A stretch of DNA of 39,742 nucleotides from assembly GCA_031264395.1 (NCBI GenBank), contig JAISEB010000171.1, positions 1-39,742 of the forward strand. Direction: 5' to 3'. Under the pieces are notes generated by a model. That model was not told where the DNA came from. It made no database searches and saw nothing but the letters and a program-made list of their open reading frames with translations. This document shows, piece by piece, positions 8,155-17,500 of the stretch (position 1 is its first letter; the number at the start of each line of letters is the position of its first letter). Both the position numbers and the translations under genes were made by a program. The stretch comes from Treponema sp. GTDB taxonomy: Bacteria > Spirochaetota > Spirochaetia > Treponematales > Breznakiellaceae.

Positions 8155-8823
8155 ATGGACGATGATATTTTGACTATAGAGGAAGTCGCGAAATATCTGC
8201 GGGTTTCCGAGCGGACGGTGTACGACTGGGCCCAAAAAGGAGAGATACCGTCGGGCAAGATAGGAACCGTCTGGCGCTTCAAAAGATCCGATATAGAAAC
8301 CTGGGTCAACGACAGGCTTTCGGGCGACCGCATGGGGCCTCAGCCCGCGTCGATTTCCGTCGACGCCATCATATCCCCCGGACGCATCCTCTTCCTCAAT
8401 TATTATTCCAAACGGGATGTCCTTGTCGCCCTGGCCGACAATCTGGGCGGGGCCCCCCAGGTAAAGAACCGCCAGGAACTGATTCAGGAAATTTTGCGGC
8501 GCGAAGAACTGATGAGCACCACCATAGGCCGGGGCATCGCCATTCCCCACATCAGGCTTTCGTCGGTTACCGACCTTGTCGTGTCTGTCGGCATAAGCCG
8601 GGTTGACATAACCGATTTCAAGGCCCTTGACGACGAGCCGGTACGCCTTGTTTTCATGATAGCCGCCGCCTATAACCAGCACGCCTATTATCTGCAGACC
8701 CTTTCGTTTTTCAGCGCCCGCCTTAAAAACCGCGAGCTGCGGGATTCCCTTCTTGGGGCAAAAACGGAAGACGATGTGTACGGCATTCTTACTCAAAGAT
8801 CACCGCAGACCAGTAATCTGTAA
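8155..8823 (+). CDS. Excisionase-type HTH fused to a PTS EIIA (PtsN-like) domain
   Basis: A 222-residue two-domain protein. Residues about 4-50 form a MerR/excisionase-type helix-turn-helix (TIEEVAKYLRVSERTVYDW, then GEIPSGKIGTVWRFKRSDIETW). Residues about 75-215 form a fructose/nitrogen-type PTS EIIA domain with the phosphorylatable histidine at H132 in the motif GRGIAIPHIR. No EIIB or EIIC domain or sugar permease is adjacent, so it is more likely a regulator whose DNA binding responds to PTS phosphorylation than part of a sugar uptake system. The ATG at 8155 is chosen because the HTH starts right after it; the frame also offers a TTG at 8131. Neither has a clear ribosome site. The 3' end overlaps the opposing gene by 35 bases. 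Confidence 0.85.
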   Translation: MDDDILTIEEVAKYLRVSERTVYDWAQKGEIPSGKIGTVWRFKRSDIETWVNDRLSGDRMGPQPASISVDAIISPGRILFLNYYSKRDVLVALADNLGGAPQVKNRQELIQEILRREELMSTTIGRGIAIPHIRLSSVTDLVVSVGISRVDITDFKALDDEPVRLVFMIAAAYNQHAYYLQTLSFFSARLKNRELRDSLLGAKTEDDVYGILTQRSPQTSNL

Positions 8824-10000
8824 CGCTGATCTCCTTCTCTATAAGACCCATGCCCACTTTCGCGGTAGTTTCCGCGACAAGCCAGTCCACGCCTCCCGCC
8901 TGGAAACGGGCGCCTTCTCCGGGAAGATCGGCCAGCCCCATCGCGTGGCCGTACGCGGGTGAAACCATCATCGCCGCCGGGATATTCGCCTGCGCCAGTA
9001 TGACGGCCCAGAGCATGGCCCTGCTGTCGCAGTCTCCCCGGCCTTCGGTCACGGCGCTGACAAGATTGACAAAATCGCTTCCCATAAGATCCCGTTCATA
9101 GGCAAACGACTGAATCCATTGCAAAACTTTTTCGGCAAATGCCTCAGGCGGCAGGGAAGGGCGCGCGCCGTCCTCCGGCGGGGGAACGTTCCAGCGCCGC
9201 TCCAGCTTGAAGGCTGCGTCGGCAAGCCGTTCCCATGAATCACGGTAGACGGCCCTGTAAAAGCGGACGCGGGCGGCCTCCAGAAGGGGGGAAGCGGAGT
9301 AACGGCGGAGCACGGCAAATTCCCTGTCGACAAGGGCCTGCGCGCCTTCCGCGTCGTGCTCGGCGACAAGAACAGCCTCTCCGCCGCCCGGCGCGGGGGG
9401 AACTTCCCGCACTTCTCCCCTTGGATAACTGAACGCGGTAACGGGCCCGCTTGCCCGCCGTTCGGCCTCGGACGGCGCTATGGAATCCAGAACGGAAAAA
9501 TGAAGGATATCCGGAATGTTTTCACCGCCGTAGGCCAGGGCAAGGAGCAGGGGCGTCTTTCCCCCGGCGTTCCCGGAAGGCGGCCCCAGTTCCACGCAGA
9601 AGCCCCATCCTCCAAAGGCGTTTTCCCCAATGGTAAAATCCAGTTCCATGAGACAGGCTTTTCTGCCCCGGTAATCGAAACTGCTTGTGTCCCCCCTGTT
9701 GCCGATGCGGCGTCCCGAGTCCGCCGCCATATCCTCTACAGAGGCGTAGATCCCGCTGTACACGACAAGATCCAGCGCGGCGCCCTGGGGAGAGGCAAAG
9801 GAAAACCGTTCGCGGCCGTCCCCGCCTGAGTATTCGTATTCTTCGGGCAGATCGATGCGGAAACCCCACGCGGGGGAATAAAACGGCGCGGAAAACGCCG
9901 GGCCGGCGCACAGCACAAGGAGGAGCGGAATCAGGCGGGGGAAGAAAGACAGCGGGCTCCCGGCCGCCGTTCCCGCGCGCGCCGGGAATGTTATTCTCAT
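8789..10000 (-). CDS. Exported transglutaminase-like cysteine protein
   Basis: 403 residues with an N-terminal signal peptide (hydrophobic LIPLLLVLCAGPAFSA near 27-42, cleavage probably after FSA), hence periplasmic or surface-exposed. The first half is a beta-rich domain of unknown role (about 45-180). The second half resembles the transglutaminase/papain-like fold: Cys in EGRGDCDSRAMLWA, His in AYGHAMGLAD, and an acidic residue in WLVAETTAKVG. Such domains act as proteases, cross-linking enzymes or non-catalytic scaffolds; the spacing of Cys, His and acidic residue here suits catalysis. It converges with the HTH-PTS gene (35-bp overlap) and diverges from the pseudouridine synthase. No ribosome site is visible before the ATG. 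Fold is likely; substrate is unknown. Confidence 0.72.
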   Translation of the reverse strand: MRITFPARAGTAAGSPLSFFPRLIPLLLVLCAGPAFSAPFYSPAWGFRIDLPEEYEYSGGDGRERFSFASPQGAALDLVVYSGIYASVEDMAADSGRRIGNRGDTSSFDYRGRKACLMELDFTIGENAFGGWGFCVELGPPSGNAGGKTPLLLALAYGGENIPDILHFSVLDSIAPSEAERRASGPVTAFSYPRGEVREVPPAPGGGEAVLVAEHDAEGAQALVDREFAVLRRYSASPLLEAARVRFYRAVYRDSWERLADAAFKLERRWNVPPPEDGARPSLPPEAFAEKVLQWIQSFAYERDLMGSDFVNLVSAVTEGRGDCDSRAMLWAVILAQANIPAAMMVSPAYGHAMGLADLPGEGARFQAGGVDWLVAETTAKVGMGLIEKEISVTDYWSAVIFE

Positions 10001-10004
10001 GATA

Positions 10005-10020
10005 TGTATACTATACTATC
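10005..10020. promoter_or_regulatory. AT-rich divergent promoter region
   Basis: Two overlapping TATACT hexamers (10007-10012 and 10012-10017) on the plus strand, with TATAGT on the minus strand, in otherwise GC-rich DNA between divergent genes. No good -35 box is obvious. The position argues that the pseudouridine synthase starts downstream of the ATG at 10004. Confidence 0.3.
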
Positions 10021-10057
10021 CTTTCGGGTTCATTTACAGACATTCCGGGGGCGCTGT

Positions 10058-10753
10058 TTGAAACGGGTTACCGTTGTTTTTGAAAATGAATGGCTTCTCA
10101 TCCTTGACAAACCAGCGGGGCTTGCCGTGCAGGGCGGAGAAGGGGTAAAGGTTTCCCTTGACGAACTTCTCGCGGCCGAATATTCGCCGCGGCCCCTCCT
10201 TGTCCACCGGCTTGACCGGGACACTTCCGGGCTTGTTCTTGTCGCCAGGAACAGGGAAGCCGCCGGGATTCTTGCCCCCCTTTTTTCCGGGAAAAACGGG
10301 GAAAGGATACGGAAGCGGTACATCGCCGTCTGCGCCGGCGTTTTTGCCCGTAAAGAGGGGGACATACGGGAAAAGCTTTTTGTCCGGGGAAGCGAAAGGG
10401 ACGCCCTGACTTCATACGCCGTTCTGGAGGATAACGGGGAATTTTCCCTTGCCGCCCTGGAACTCGGGACGGGCAGGATGCATCAAATACGGCGCCACCT
10501 TGCCCGGCTGGGGAACCCCGTTCTGGGAGACGGCAAATACGGGGATTTTTCCCTTAACAAACGCCTGGGAAAAACCATGGGCCTGCGCCGCCTTCTTCTT
10601 CACGCCGCCGCCCTTGGCCTCCCGCCTCTTCCCCGGCTCGGCATTTCCCGGCCCCTCGGAGCACAGGCCCCGCTTCCCGCTTATTTCGCGGAATTTTGCG
10701 AAACGGAGTTCCCCGGTTTTTCGGAACTTTTGCCCGGGGTTCCCGGCCGTTGA
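10058..10753 (+). CDS. RluA-family RNA pseudouridine synthase
   Basis: Converts specific uridines in rRNA or tRNA to pseudouridine. The hallmark HRLDRDTSG is present with the catalytic Asp at residue 53 counted from TTG-10058. The family opening (VVFENEWLLILDKPAGLAV) and the later segments KRYIAV and GRMHQIRRHLARLGNPVLGD are also present. No N-terminal S4 domain is seen, as in RluA/RluC-short forms. The frame contains an ATG at 10004, but that lies inside the probable promoter and only three bases from the divergent gene; TTG at 10058, with GGGGG about 5-9 bases before it, starts the protein where the family normally starts. About 232 residues. The target uridine cannot be deduced. Confidence 0.88.
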   Translation: MKRVTVVFENEWLLILDKPAGLAVQGGEGVKVSLDELLAAEYSPRPLLVHRLDRDTSGLVLVARNREAAGILAPLFSGKNGERIRKRYIAVCAGVFARKEGDIREKLFVRGSERDALTSYAVLEDNGEFSLAALELGTGRMHQIRRHLARLGNPVLGDGKYGDFSLNKRLGKTMGLRRLLLHAAALGLPPLPRLGISRPLGAQAPLPAYFAEFCETEFPGFSELLPGVPGR

Positions 10754-10787
10754 CAAGGGACCCCCTTTTTCCCATGATTATCCGGGT

Positions 10788-11447
10788 ATGGATGATATCC
10801 GGCTGACAAGGCCCTGTCTGGAACGGCTGAGTACCGATGAACTGGTCAAGCTGGCGGATTATTACGCGATAGACATTCCCCCGGATCTGGAACGGATCTT
10901 TATCATAGAGGAACTGCTTGAGGCGGATTTTACCGGGGATGAGCCTGGGGACGGCGAACGGTTCGGGGGAGAGGCGGATATACGCGAGCCTGTGCCCCTT
11001 CCAAAGCAGTACAACATCACCTATCTGGAGCATCTTGTCCGGGACCCGCTGTGGGTGTTCGTCTTTTGGGAGATAAAAGGCGCCGACAGGGAATTGTATG
11101 AAAAATCGCCTGATTTTGAGGGATATGTTCTCAAGGTACGGAACCTTGAAGGGGGAGGTCATATTTTTACCGTCGCCGTGGGGTTGAACGATGCCGCCTG
11201 GTACTTGGGTTTTCCCCCGGACAGCGGCCGGTGCCGCGTGGAACTCTGCGCGCTGCGGGGCGAAGAGGAAACCACGCTGGCCTTCTCCCGTCCCTTTACC
11301 CTTCCCAGGCTGCTGGAGCCCCTTTCTACCGGAGCGCCCGAAACCCTCGCGCGGCTTTCGGGCGCGGGGGATTTTCCCGTGATCCGCAACGCCGACCGCC
11401 TGTCTCCAAGGGACAGGCGCGCTTTTCAAAATTCCCGGAACGATTAG
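10788..11447 (+). CDS. DUF4912-domain protein
   Basis: 219 residues. The N-terminal part (about 1-50) resembles a short helical Rho-N/SAP-like segment (LSTDELVKLADYYAIDIPPDLER). From about residue 70 follows the DUF4912 beta-domain (NITYLEHLVRDPLWVFVFWEI), a family of unknown biochemical role often found beside GH57/DUF1957 proteins, as here. A longer frame runs back into the pseudouridine synthase, but only the part after ATG-10788 looks like protein of this family. The next gene begins 10 bases after its stop, so the two likely share a transcript. A carbohydrate-binding or glycogen-related role is an inference from the neighbour only. Confidence 0.8.
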   Translation: MDDIRLTRPCLERLSTDELVKLADYYAIDIPPDLERIFIIEELLEADFTGDEPGDGERFGGEADIREPVPLPKQYNITYLEHLVRDPLWVFVFWEIKGADRELYEKSPDFEGYVLKVRNLEGGGHIFTVAVGLNDAAWYLGFPPDSGRCRVELCALRGEEETTLAFSRPFTLPRLLEPLSTGAPETLARLSGAGDFPVIRNADRLSPRDRRAFQNSRND

Positions 11448-11457
11448 CCGGATACTT

Positions 11458-13029
11458 ATGGAAAGACGGAACGTTATTTCGATAGTTCTCAACGCCCATC
11501 TGCCCTTTATACAGCATGACGAAGGAGCGCTCTGGTCACGGGAAGAACAGGTTTTTTTTGACGCGCTGTCCGAAACCTGGCTTCCCCTGCTTGACCTTCT
11601 CGCCCGCCTGGACAGGGACAATGTCCCCTTCAGGCTGGGAATATCCCTTTCCCCGGTGCTCTGCCATCTCTTTTCCGATGAGGGGCTCATAAAGAAGTAC
11701 CTTGACTACACGGACAGGCAGATAGAATTCGGCTGGCAGGAAGAGGACAGGACAAAGGGGGAAGGGGATCTTCATTCGCTGGTGAAATTCTACGTTGATC
11801 TGGCGGGGGAAAGGCGGCTTGCCCTCATGAAGAGGGGAGGGGACATTCTAAAGCAGCTGGATCACTACCAGAAGAAGGGCAAGGTGGAGATCCTCGCCAC
11901 CGCCGCCACCGGCGCGTTTCTGCCCTTCCTGTGTTCCTCCCCGGAGGCCGTCCAGGCCCAGCTTGAGGCGGGGCTTGCCTCCTACCGCCGCAATTTCGGC
12001 AAATATCCCCTTGGTTTCTGGCTCCCCGAATGCGGCTGGACGGCCGCGCTTGACGAACATTTAAGGGCCAACAATCTGGGCTACACCATCGTGGAATCCC
12101 ACGCCCTTGTCTTCGGGAATCCCCCCGCGGAAAAGGGGACTTTTTATCCGGTAAAGACCCCCTCGGGTATTTTTGTTCTCGGCAGGGATTTCGGGGCGGC
12201 CGGGAAATTCCGCGCTTCAAGTCTCCTGTACCGGGACAACAGCAGGGACGCGGGCTACGACCTCCCCGCCGGCATGCTGGGCCCCTTTCTCTCCGCGAAC
12301 GGGGAACGTTCGGGAACCGGGTACAGGTATTACGGCGGCTCCGCCGGGAAGGATCAGAGGCAGCTTTACGATCCCGGCGCGGCGCGGAGGCAGGCGGCCG
12401 GTGACGCCCGCCGTTTTCTTGACGAAAGCGCCGCCCGGCTGGGCGCGGCCGCCGCGATGATGAAGGAAAGGCCGGTGAGCCTGTGCGTCTTTAACGCCGA
12501 CGACTTCGGCCGTTTCTGGTACGAGGGGCCGGTTTTCATTGAGGCCCTGTTCAGGGAAGGGGCGCGGCGGGACGATCTGCAGTTCATGAATCCGGCGGAA
12601 TTCCTCTACAGGGAGGAATCTTCCTTCCAGACCGTGACTCCCGGATTTTCGTCGGGGGGGATCAACGGTTACGCTCAAACATGGCTTGACGCGTCAAACG
12701 ACTGGATATACCGGCATCTGTTCAGGGCAGCCGGAAGAATGACGGAAATGGCGGAACGTTTTTCCGACGATTCGGGGTTAAGGGAACGGGCCCTTAACCA
12801 GGCCGCGAGGGAACTCCTGCTCGCGCAGGCCGCCGACTGGCCCAAAATGATGTACGAAGGCGATTCCGCGTTTGCCAGGGGCAGAATCGAGGAACATTTA
12901 AGAAATTTCACCACTATTTACGAAACGCTGGGAAGCAATTACATAAGCACCGAATGGCTCACCGGTCTTGAAAAACGGCACAACATCTTCCCCACCATCA
13001 ATTACCGCATCTTCAGGAAAAAACGCTAG
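11458..13029 (+). CDS. Divergent GH57/DUF1957 protein (branching-enzyme-like)
   Basis: 523 residues with the architecture of GH57 glucan branching enzymes: an N-terminal (beta/alpha)7 barrel with NAHLPFIQHDEG (12-23) as conserved region 1, the putative nucleophile E191 in FWLPECGW, and a C-terminal helical DUF1957 domain with a tryptophan-containing QTWLDASNDW segment. Several residues that are nearly invariant in the family are changed: N12 where a histidine is usual, G152 in TAATGAFLP where ATHG is usual, and N346 in NADDFGRFWYEGP where the acid/base aspartate is expected. D348 lies two residues further on and might substitute. It is therefore either a distinct spirochaetal subfamily with altered chemistry or a non-catalytic glucan-binding relative. 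Operon partner: the DUF4912 gene. Confidence 0.82.
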   Translation: MERRNVISIVLNAHLPFIQHDEGALWSREEQVFFDALSETWLPLLDLLARLDRDNVPFRLGISLSPVLCHLFSDEGLIKKYLDYTDRQIEFGWQEEDRTKGEGDLHSLVKFYVDLAGERRLALMKRGGDILKQLDHYQKKGKVEILATAATGAFLPFLCSSPEAVQAQLEAGLASYRRNFGKYPLGFWLPECGWTAALDEHLRANNLGYTIVESHALVFGNPPAEKGTFYPVKTPSGIFVLGRDFGAAGKFRASSLLYRDNSRDAGYDLPAGMLGPFLSANGERSGTGYRYYGGSAGKDQRQLYDPGAARRQAAGDARRFLDESAARLGAAAAMMKERPVSLCVFNADDFGRFWYEGPVFIEALFREGARRDDLQFMNPAEFLYREESSFQTVTPGFSSGGINGYAQTWLDASNDWIYRHLFRAAGRMTEMAERFSDDSGLRERALNQAARELLLAQAADWPKMMYEGDSAFARGRIEEHLRNFTTIYETLGSNYISTEWLTGLEKRHNIFPTINYRIFRKKR

Positions 13030-13032
13030 AAA

Positions 13033-13070
13033 CCGCCGCTTAAAAGGCGGCCCCGGAAAAAACGGGACGG
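13033..13070. terminator. Possible bidirectional terminator between convergent genes
   Basis: Between the GH57 and UPF0164 stops lie a CCGCC/GGCGG hairpin with an AT-rich loop (13033-13050) and a second CCCG/CGGG hairpin around an A6 run (13052-13066). Short T-runs occur on either strand. Position is suggestive; neither hairpin is textbook. Confidence 0.35.
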
Positions 13071-13083
13071 CTTTTGAGGGCGG

Positions 13084-14361
13084 CTAGAAATCAAGCCGCT
13101 GCATGGAGTCTATCTTCCGCTCGACTTCAAGCGCGCGGGTAAGGGTGGCAAGGCTTTCGCGGGCGGGCTCGAACTGGGGGTTGAGCCTCAGCGCCTCCTT
13201 CCAGAGGCTTTCCGCCTCGCCGTAGTTTCCCCCGGCGTAGGCGTCAAGGCCGGCGAGGTACAGTTCGTCGACCCTCGCGGCAAGGGAGCCCCGTCCCTGA
13301 TCCCCCAGGTCAAAACGGACCCCCACGCTGACCCGGTTAAGGGGCTGCAGCTGGGTCAGCAGATCCAGCGTGTAATTCACCTCTATGGCAACGGATTTAA
13401 GGGTTATGGCGCTGCCAAGGGCCACCCTCACGTTTCCGTGCTTCGCCAGAAAACCCGCCCGCATGGCAAGAAAATCCGTGACGCTCACGGAAACGCCGGT
13501 GGACCAGTAGGGTTTTTCCGACAACTGCGGATTTTGAAGGTTGAGCGGAACGGAAAAGTCAAAGGCGAAAAGCAGCGGCCGCATGGGCTGGTACGACAGG
13601 GCGGCGGTCATCACCGTGGGGAGGGGATCGCTTTTGGCCGGCGGCCCCAGGTTCCGTATCACAAAGGCCAGGGACGTATTCCTGTCCCGTGACTGGTACG
13701 GCTTCAAAAAATCGAAACGGGTCAATACCCCCAGATCCCCCATGACCATGACAGCCGACTGGGATTTCCCCGAACCGGCTATGACAGTATCCTCGTCGTC
13801 GGTGTAATCGGGCACAAAACGGAAGGCGCCCTTGAGGCTGGCCCCCACCGAAACGCCCGAAAAGTAATAGCTCGACAAAAAATTGTAGGAGGCGTTGAGA
13901 ATGGCCACCGCCTCCGAATAATAGCCTTTGGATACCCGTTCGCCGAACAGATTGTATTCGGTAAAAGGGGTAAAGAGCCATTTGCCACTGGCGGCAAAGC
14001 CGAAGTTTTTGTAGCGGGAAGCGAAGGCCGCCGCCTCTATCTTGGTGTCCGCTATCCAGTTGTTGTGAAAAAAGGCCAGTTCCGTTTTTTTGAGCATGGA
14101 AGAACCGGCCGGATTGAATTCGATAAAGGAAATATCGTCGGCCACAGCGCTGAAAGCCCCCGCCATGCCTTCGGAACGGCCCCCCATGGGTATGTTCAAA
14201 ACCGGAAAAGCCGTAAGGCCGGCGTTGTCGTCGGGGCCGTATATCTTGTCCAGATATTCGGAAATCGAGTAGTACCCGTTGGGATTAAAATTGGCGGCCC
14301 CGGCGGCGGCGGCAAGCGTGAAGATGATAAAACCGGAAAGGAGGAGCCGTTTTCTGTTCAT
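13084..14361 (-). CDS. UPF0164 (FadL-like) outer-membrane protein with C-terminal TPR
   Basis: 425 residues. Signal peptide at the N-terminus (LLLSGFIIFTLAAAAGA, cleavage near residue 22). The body matches the treponemal UPF0164 family, whose T. pallidum members have been modelled as FadL-like beta-barrels for hydrophobic nutrients: GGRSEGMAGAFSAVADDISFIEFNPAGSS is the FadL-type conserved start (about 60-90), followed by alternating beta-strand pattern to about 365. The last 60 residues form a TPR-like helical hairpin (AYAGGNYGEAESLWKEALRLNP), probably periplasmic. A good minus-strand promoter (TATACT at 14387-14392) and AAGGA precede the ATG. It is divergent from the large TPR/phosphatase operon, which also encodes envelope proteins. 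Confidence 0.85.
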   Translation of the reverse strand: MNRKRLLLSGFIIFTLAAAAGAANFNPNGYYSISEYLDKIYGPDDNAGLTAFPVLNIPMGGRSEGMAGAFSAVADDISFIEFNPAGSSMLKKTELAFFHNNWIADTKIEAAAFASRYKNFGFAASGKWLFTPFTEYNLFGERVSKGYYSEAVAILNASYNFLSSYYFSGVSVGASLKGAFRFVPDYTDDEDTVIAGSGKSQSAVMVMGDLGVLTRFDFLKPYQSRDRNTSLAFVIRNLGPPAKSDPLPTVMTAALSYQPMRPLLFAFDFSVPLNLQNPQLSEKPYWSTGVSVSVTDFLAMRAGFLAKHGNVRVALGSAITLKSVAIEVNYTLDLLTQLQPLNRVSVGVRFDLGDQGRGSLAARVDELYLAGLDAYAGGNYGEAESLWKEALRLNPQFEPARESLATLTRALEVERKIDSMQRLDF

Positions 14362-14386
14362 TTATCCTTACTGTAACCTATCTTCT

Positions 14387-14415
14387 AGTATATATCGGAA
14401 AAAATAATATTTCTA
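14387..14415 (-). promoter_or_regulatory. Promoter of the UPF0164 gene
   Basis: On the minus strand, TAGAAA (14410-14415) is separated by 17 bases from TATACT (14387-14392); start of transcription would be near 14380, giving a leader of about 19 bases before the ATG at 14361. Confidence 0.4.
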
Positions 14416-14421
14416 TGATAC

Positions 14422-14553
14422 TATAATAGACTATAGGGGATCTTTTGGAACCGGAGTTTTGAAAGACGGCTTTGGGATTAACGGGAGAATTTCCGGGCCC
14501 TGTCTACAGGGATTTCCCGGCGGTTCCGATATATAGAGCAGGTATACCTTGGG
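14422..14553 (+). promoter_or_regulatory. -10 box and structured leader of the TPR/phosphatase operon
   Basis: TATAAT at 14422-14427 has no clear -35 partner. Transcription from it would leave about 120 bases of leader, which contains a CCCTG/CAGGG hairpin enclosed by a CCGG/CCGG pairing (about 14496-14522). The leader could be a control element, but it matches no riboswitch I recognise. Confidence 0.3.
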
Positions 14554-17500
14554 ATGAATGCGGAGAGCCCTCCGGCGCGCGCGCGCCTTACGGGGCGGAT
14601 TTTCGGGTTGTTGGCGGTTTGCTGGTCTCTGGCAGCGGCAGTTTCCCCGCTTTACGCGGGGGGAAGGAAGGACGGGGATCTGTCCCATGCCGACCGCCTC
14701 ATCGCGGACAAACAGTTCGACGAAGCCATAAAGGTCCTGTCCGAATACATCAGAAAAAACCCCGACGATTTTGAAACCGCGCAGAAAAGGCTCAAGCAGA
14801 TAGGGGCGTTCAGGGATGAGTACAACGCCGTCGCCGACGAACTTTTGACGACTGTCTCCTCGGACCCGGGAAACGCCTCAAAGATCCTCGCCCTTATCCA
14901 GCGGCTCCAGAGCATAGAATCTCCCAACAATCCCAACGTTCAGGCGTTCATTGCCCGCATCCAGGCCATAGCGCTGTTCACCTACAACCGGAACAGGCTG
15001 GAGCAGATCCTTTCGGCCGGGCGCGGGGAACTGGCAAAGGGGAATTTTGAGGGGGCCCTTACCCTCTACGCCGGGGGCATGGACATTTACCGCGATGATT
15101 TTTTCAGCGCCGGGTACGGCGAGGAAACGGAAAGCCGGGTGCGGGCGGGCATAGCGGATATAAACGCGGAAACGGGGAGGTTTCCCGCCATTGTCCGTTC
15201 CCTTGAACAGAACGCGGCGGAGGCGGAGAGGCTGGGGACCGGGAATACGGCCCTTGCCCGCCTTGAGGAAATTTACGGCCGCCTTATCCCCGGACTTGAC
15301 AGCCTGACCCGTTCCCGTGACGTGTTTCTTGATACCGGGAATTATTTTGATGAAGAACTTGCCCGGCTGCAGGCCGGCGATCCTGAAATCGGGGACCGTT
15401 CCTTCCTTTCGTTCGCCTCCCGCCTTATTCACGGCCCTTCCTATACCGGGATCGAATTTCCCGAAGGAATGCTCGGCGTGGTGGAAGGTTACTGGAACAG
15501 CGTAATGTCCCGGGCGGAAGGAGCGGCGCTGGGCATTGCCGAACGGAACTACGCGGCCGGCCGGACGAATCTTTCAAACGGGGACTACGCCGCCGCCGCC
15601 GCCGCCTACGCGGGCGCCCGGCCCTATCTCGGTTTTCTTCTTTCCCTTTCGGGGAAATGGAACGAGTTCATGCACGATTCGCCGTCCTTTGCCCCTTTCG
15701 GCGTTTCGGTGCCCAAAGAAAAATTCGGCGATTTTCTCGCGTACCGGGCCCTGGACGACGCCGTTTCGTATTTTTCAGACGGGACGGAACTGGGCCGGCG
15801 TTTTGCCGAAGTACCGGGCGGTGATTCCGGCACGATTTCCCTGTGGCAGAGCGGTTCCCTCGATTCCGCCGAGGCGGAGCGGCGCGAAGGGCAGTACCGG
15901 GCGGCCTTTACCGTTCTTTACAACGAAACCGGAACGCTGATCGCCGAAGTAAGCGGGCGCGAGGGCGAATTCCGCACGGAGATGGCGGCGGGGCCGGAGA
16001 CGGCGGCAGAGACGGCTGCAGAAACAGCGGCGGGGCCGGCGGAAGATCCGGGCGGAAGGAACCCGCTTTTCCCCCTGGAAGAAGCGCGGAACTTTGCCGC
16101 GGCCCTTCAGGCCCGCATTGGGCGGGAAGAATACGGCGCCGCGGTACGGCAGTACACCATAGCCAACGATGAACTCGGGAAGCGGGTAAACGGGCGCCGC
16201 GGCGAAATGGAAGAGGGAAGGCGCCTTATCGAGGGAACGGCCGAAGGGGACCGCACCCTCTTTTACCCGGCCGAAGGGTTTGCCGTATTCGAGCGTATGA
16301 ACGCGGCCATTGGGGGGGACATAGAGGCGGGAAGCGCCCTCCTTGAAAGGTACAGCGCGGAGCGCGGCGATATAACAGGCCAAAGCGAAGTGGCCGCGCT
16401 TTACGCCTCCGCGCGGGCAATGACGGTGTCCCTTCTTTCGCTTAGAAGCCAGGGGGCAGGATTCTTGTCCGCGGCGAAGGCCCAGTCCGACAGGGCCCAG
16501 ACCTACAGGCAGGAAGGGGACCGGCTCTTCAGGGAAGCCCAGGCCGCTTTGGCCGGAAACAACTTCGACACGGCCCGGGAAAGGCTCAACCAGTCCACCG
16601 GGCGGTACAACATGGCCCTGGAACTGCAGGAGTCCGATTCCATCAGGGCCGAATGGGACAGGCTTGTCGCCCTGGGAAACGAGATCAACCGTCAGGAAAA
16701 CGAATTTGTCATACGGGATGTCAGGAACTATGTAACCAGCGCCCGGACGAACTATTACGCGGGTAATTTTGAACAGGCGGAAGAACTTCTGGTACGGGCC
16801 CAGAACCGCTGGCGGCGCACCAATGTCGGCGACGACGGGGAAGTGCTCTACTGGCTCAGCCTGGTCCGCAACGCCATGTCGCTGCGTTCAGGCCGCGTCA
16901 TTCCTCCCACCGCCCCCCTGTACGCGGAGATGAGCCAGCTTTTAAGCGAGGCCAGAAAGAACTACGAAGAAGGCGTGCGTTACTTCAACGCGGGAAGAAG
17001 AATCGACGGAACGGTCAAATTTACCGAGGCCAGGCAGAAGACGCAGGAAGTGAAGATCATGTTCCCGCTGAACGAGGACGCGGGGCTTCTCGAACTGCGC
17101 ATGGATCAGGTGGTGGACCCCCGCGCCTTTGAGCAGTCCTTTGAACAGCGCATGCGGGACGCGATAGCCGGGACCAGGCGGAAATCAATGGAGGCTTTTG
17201 CCGATCTGCAGAACCTCGCGAAGATCAACCCCCGGTATCCGGGCATAGCCGCCATTGTCACCCAGGCGGAAATAGACATGGGCTTCAGGCCCCCGCCGCC
17301 CAATCCCGCCGATCTTGCCAGGTCCGCCGAACTTACCGCCGACGCGCGGAGGGTTATAGAGGGGAACCTTTCCGGCCAGTACGAGGCGTCTCTTGTCTGG
17401 CTTGATCAGGCGCTGCGTCTTAACCCCAATAACGCGGAAGCAACCCGGCAAAAGGACATACTCCTTACCCGTATAAGCGGGCGCGGGGTTGTCGTGTTCG

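Noticed and set aside
10449..10787. 113-residue upstream extension of the DUF4912 gene
   Set aside because: It is the out-of-frame shadow of the pseudouridine synthase; the family similarity begins after ATG-10788.
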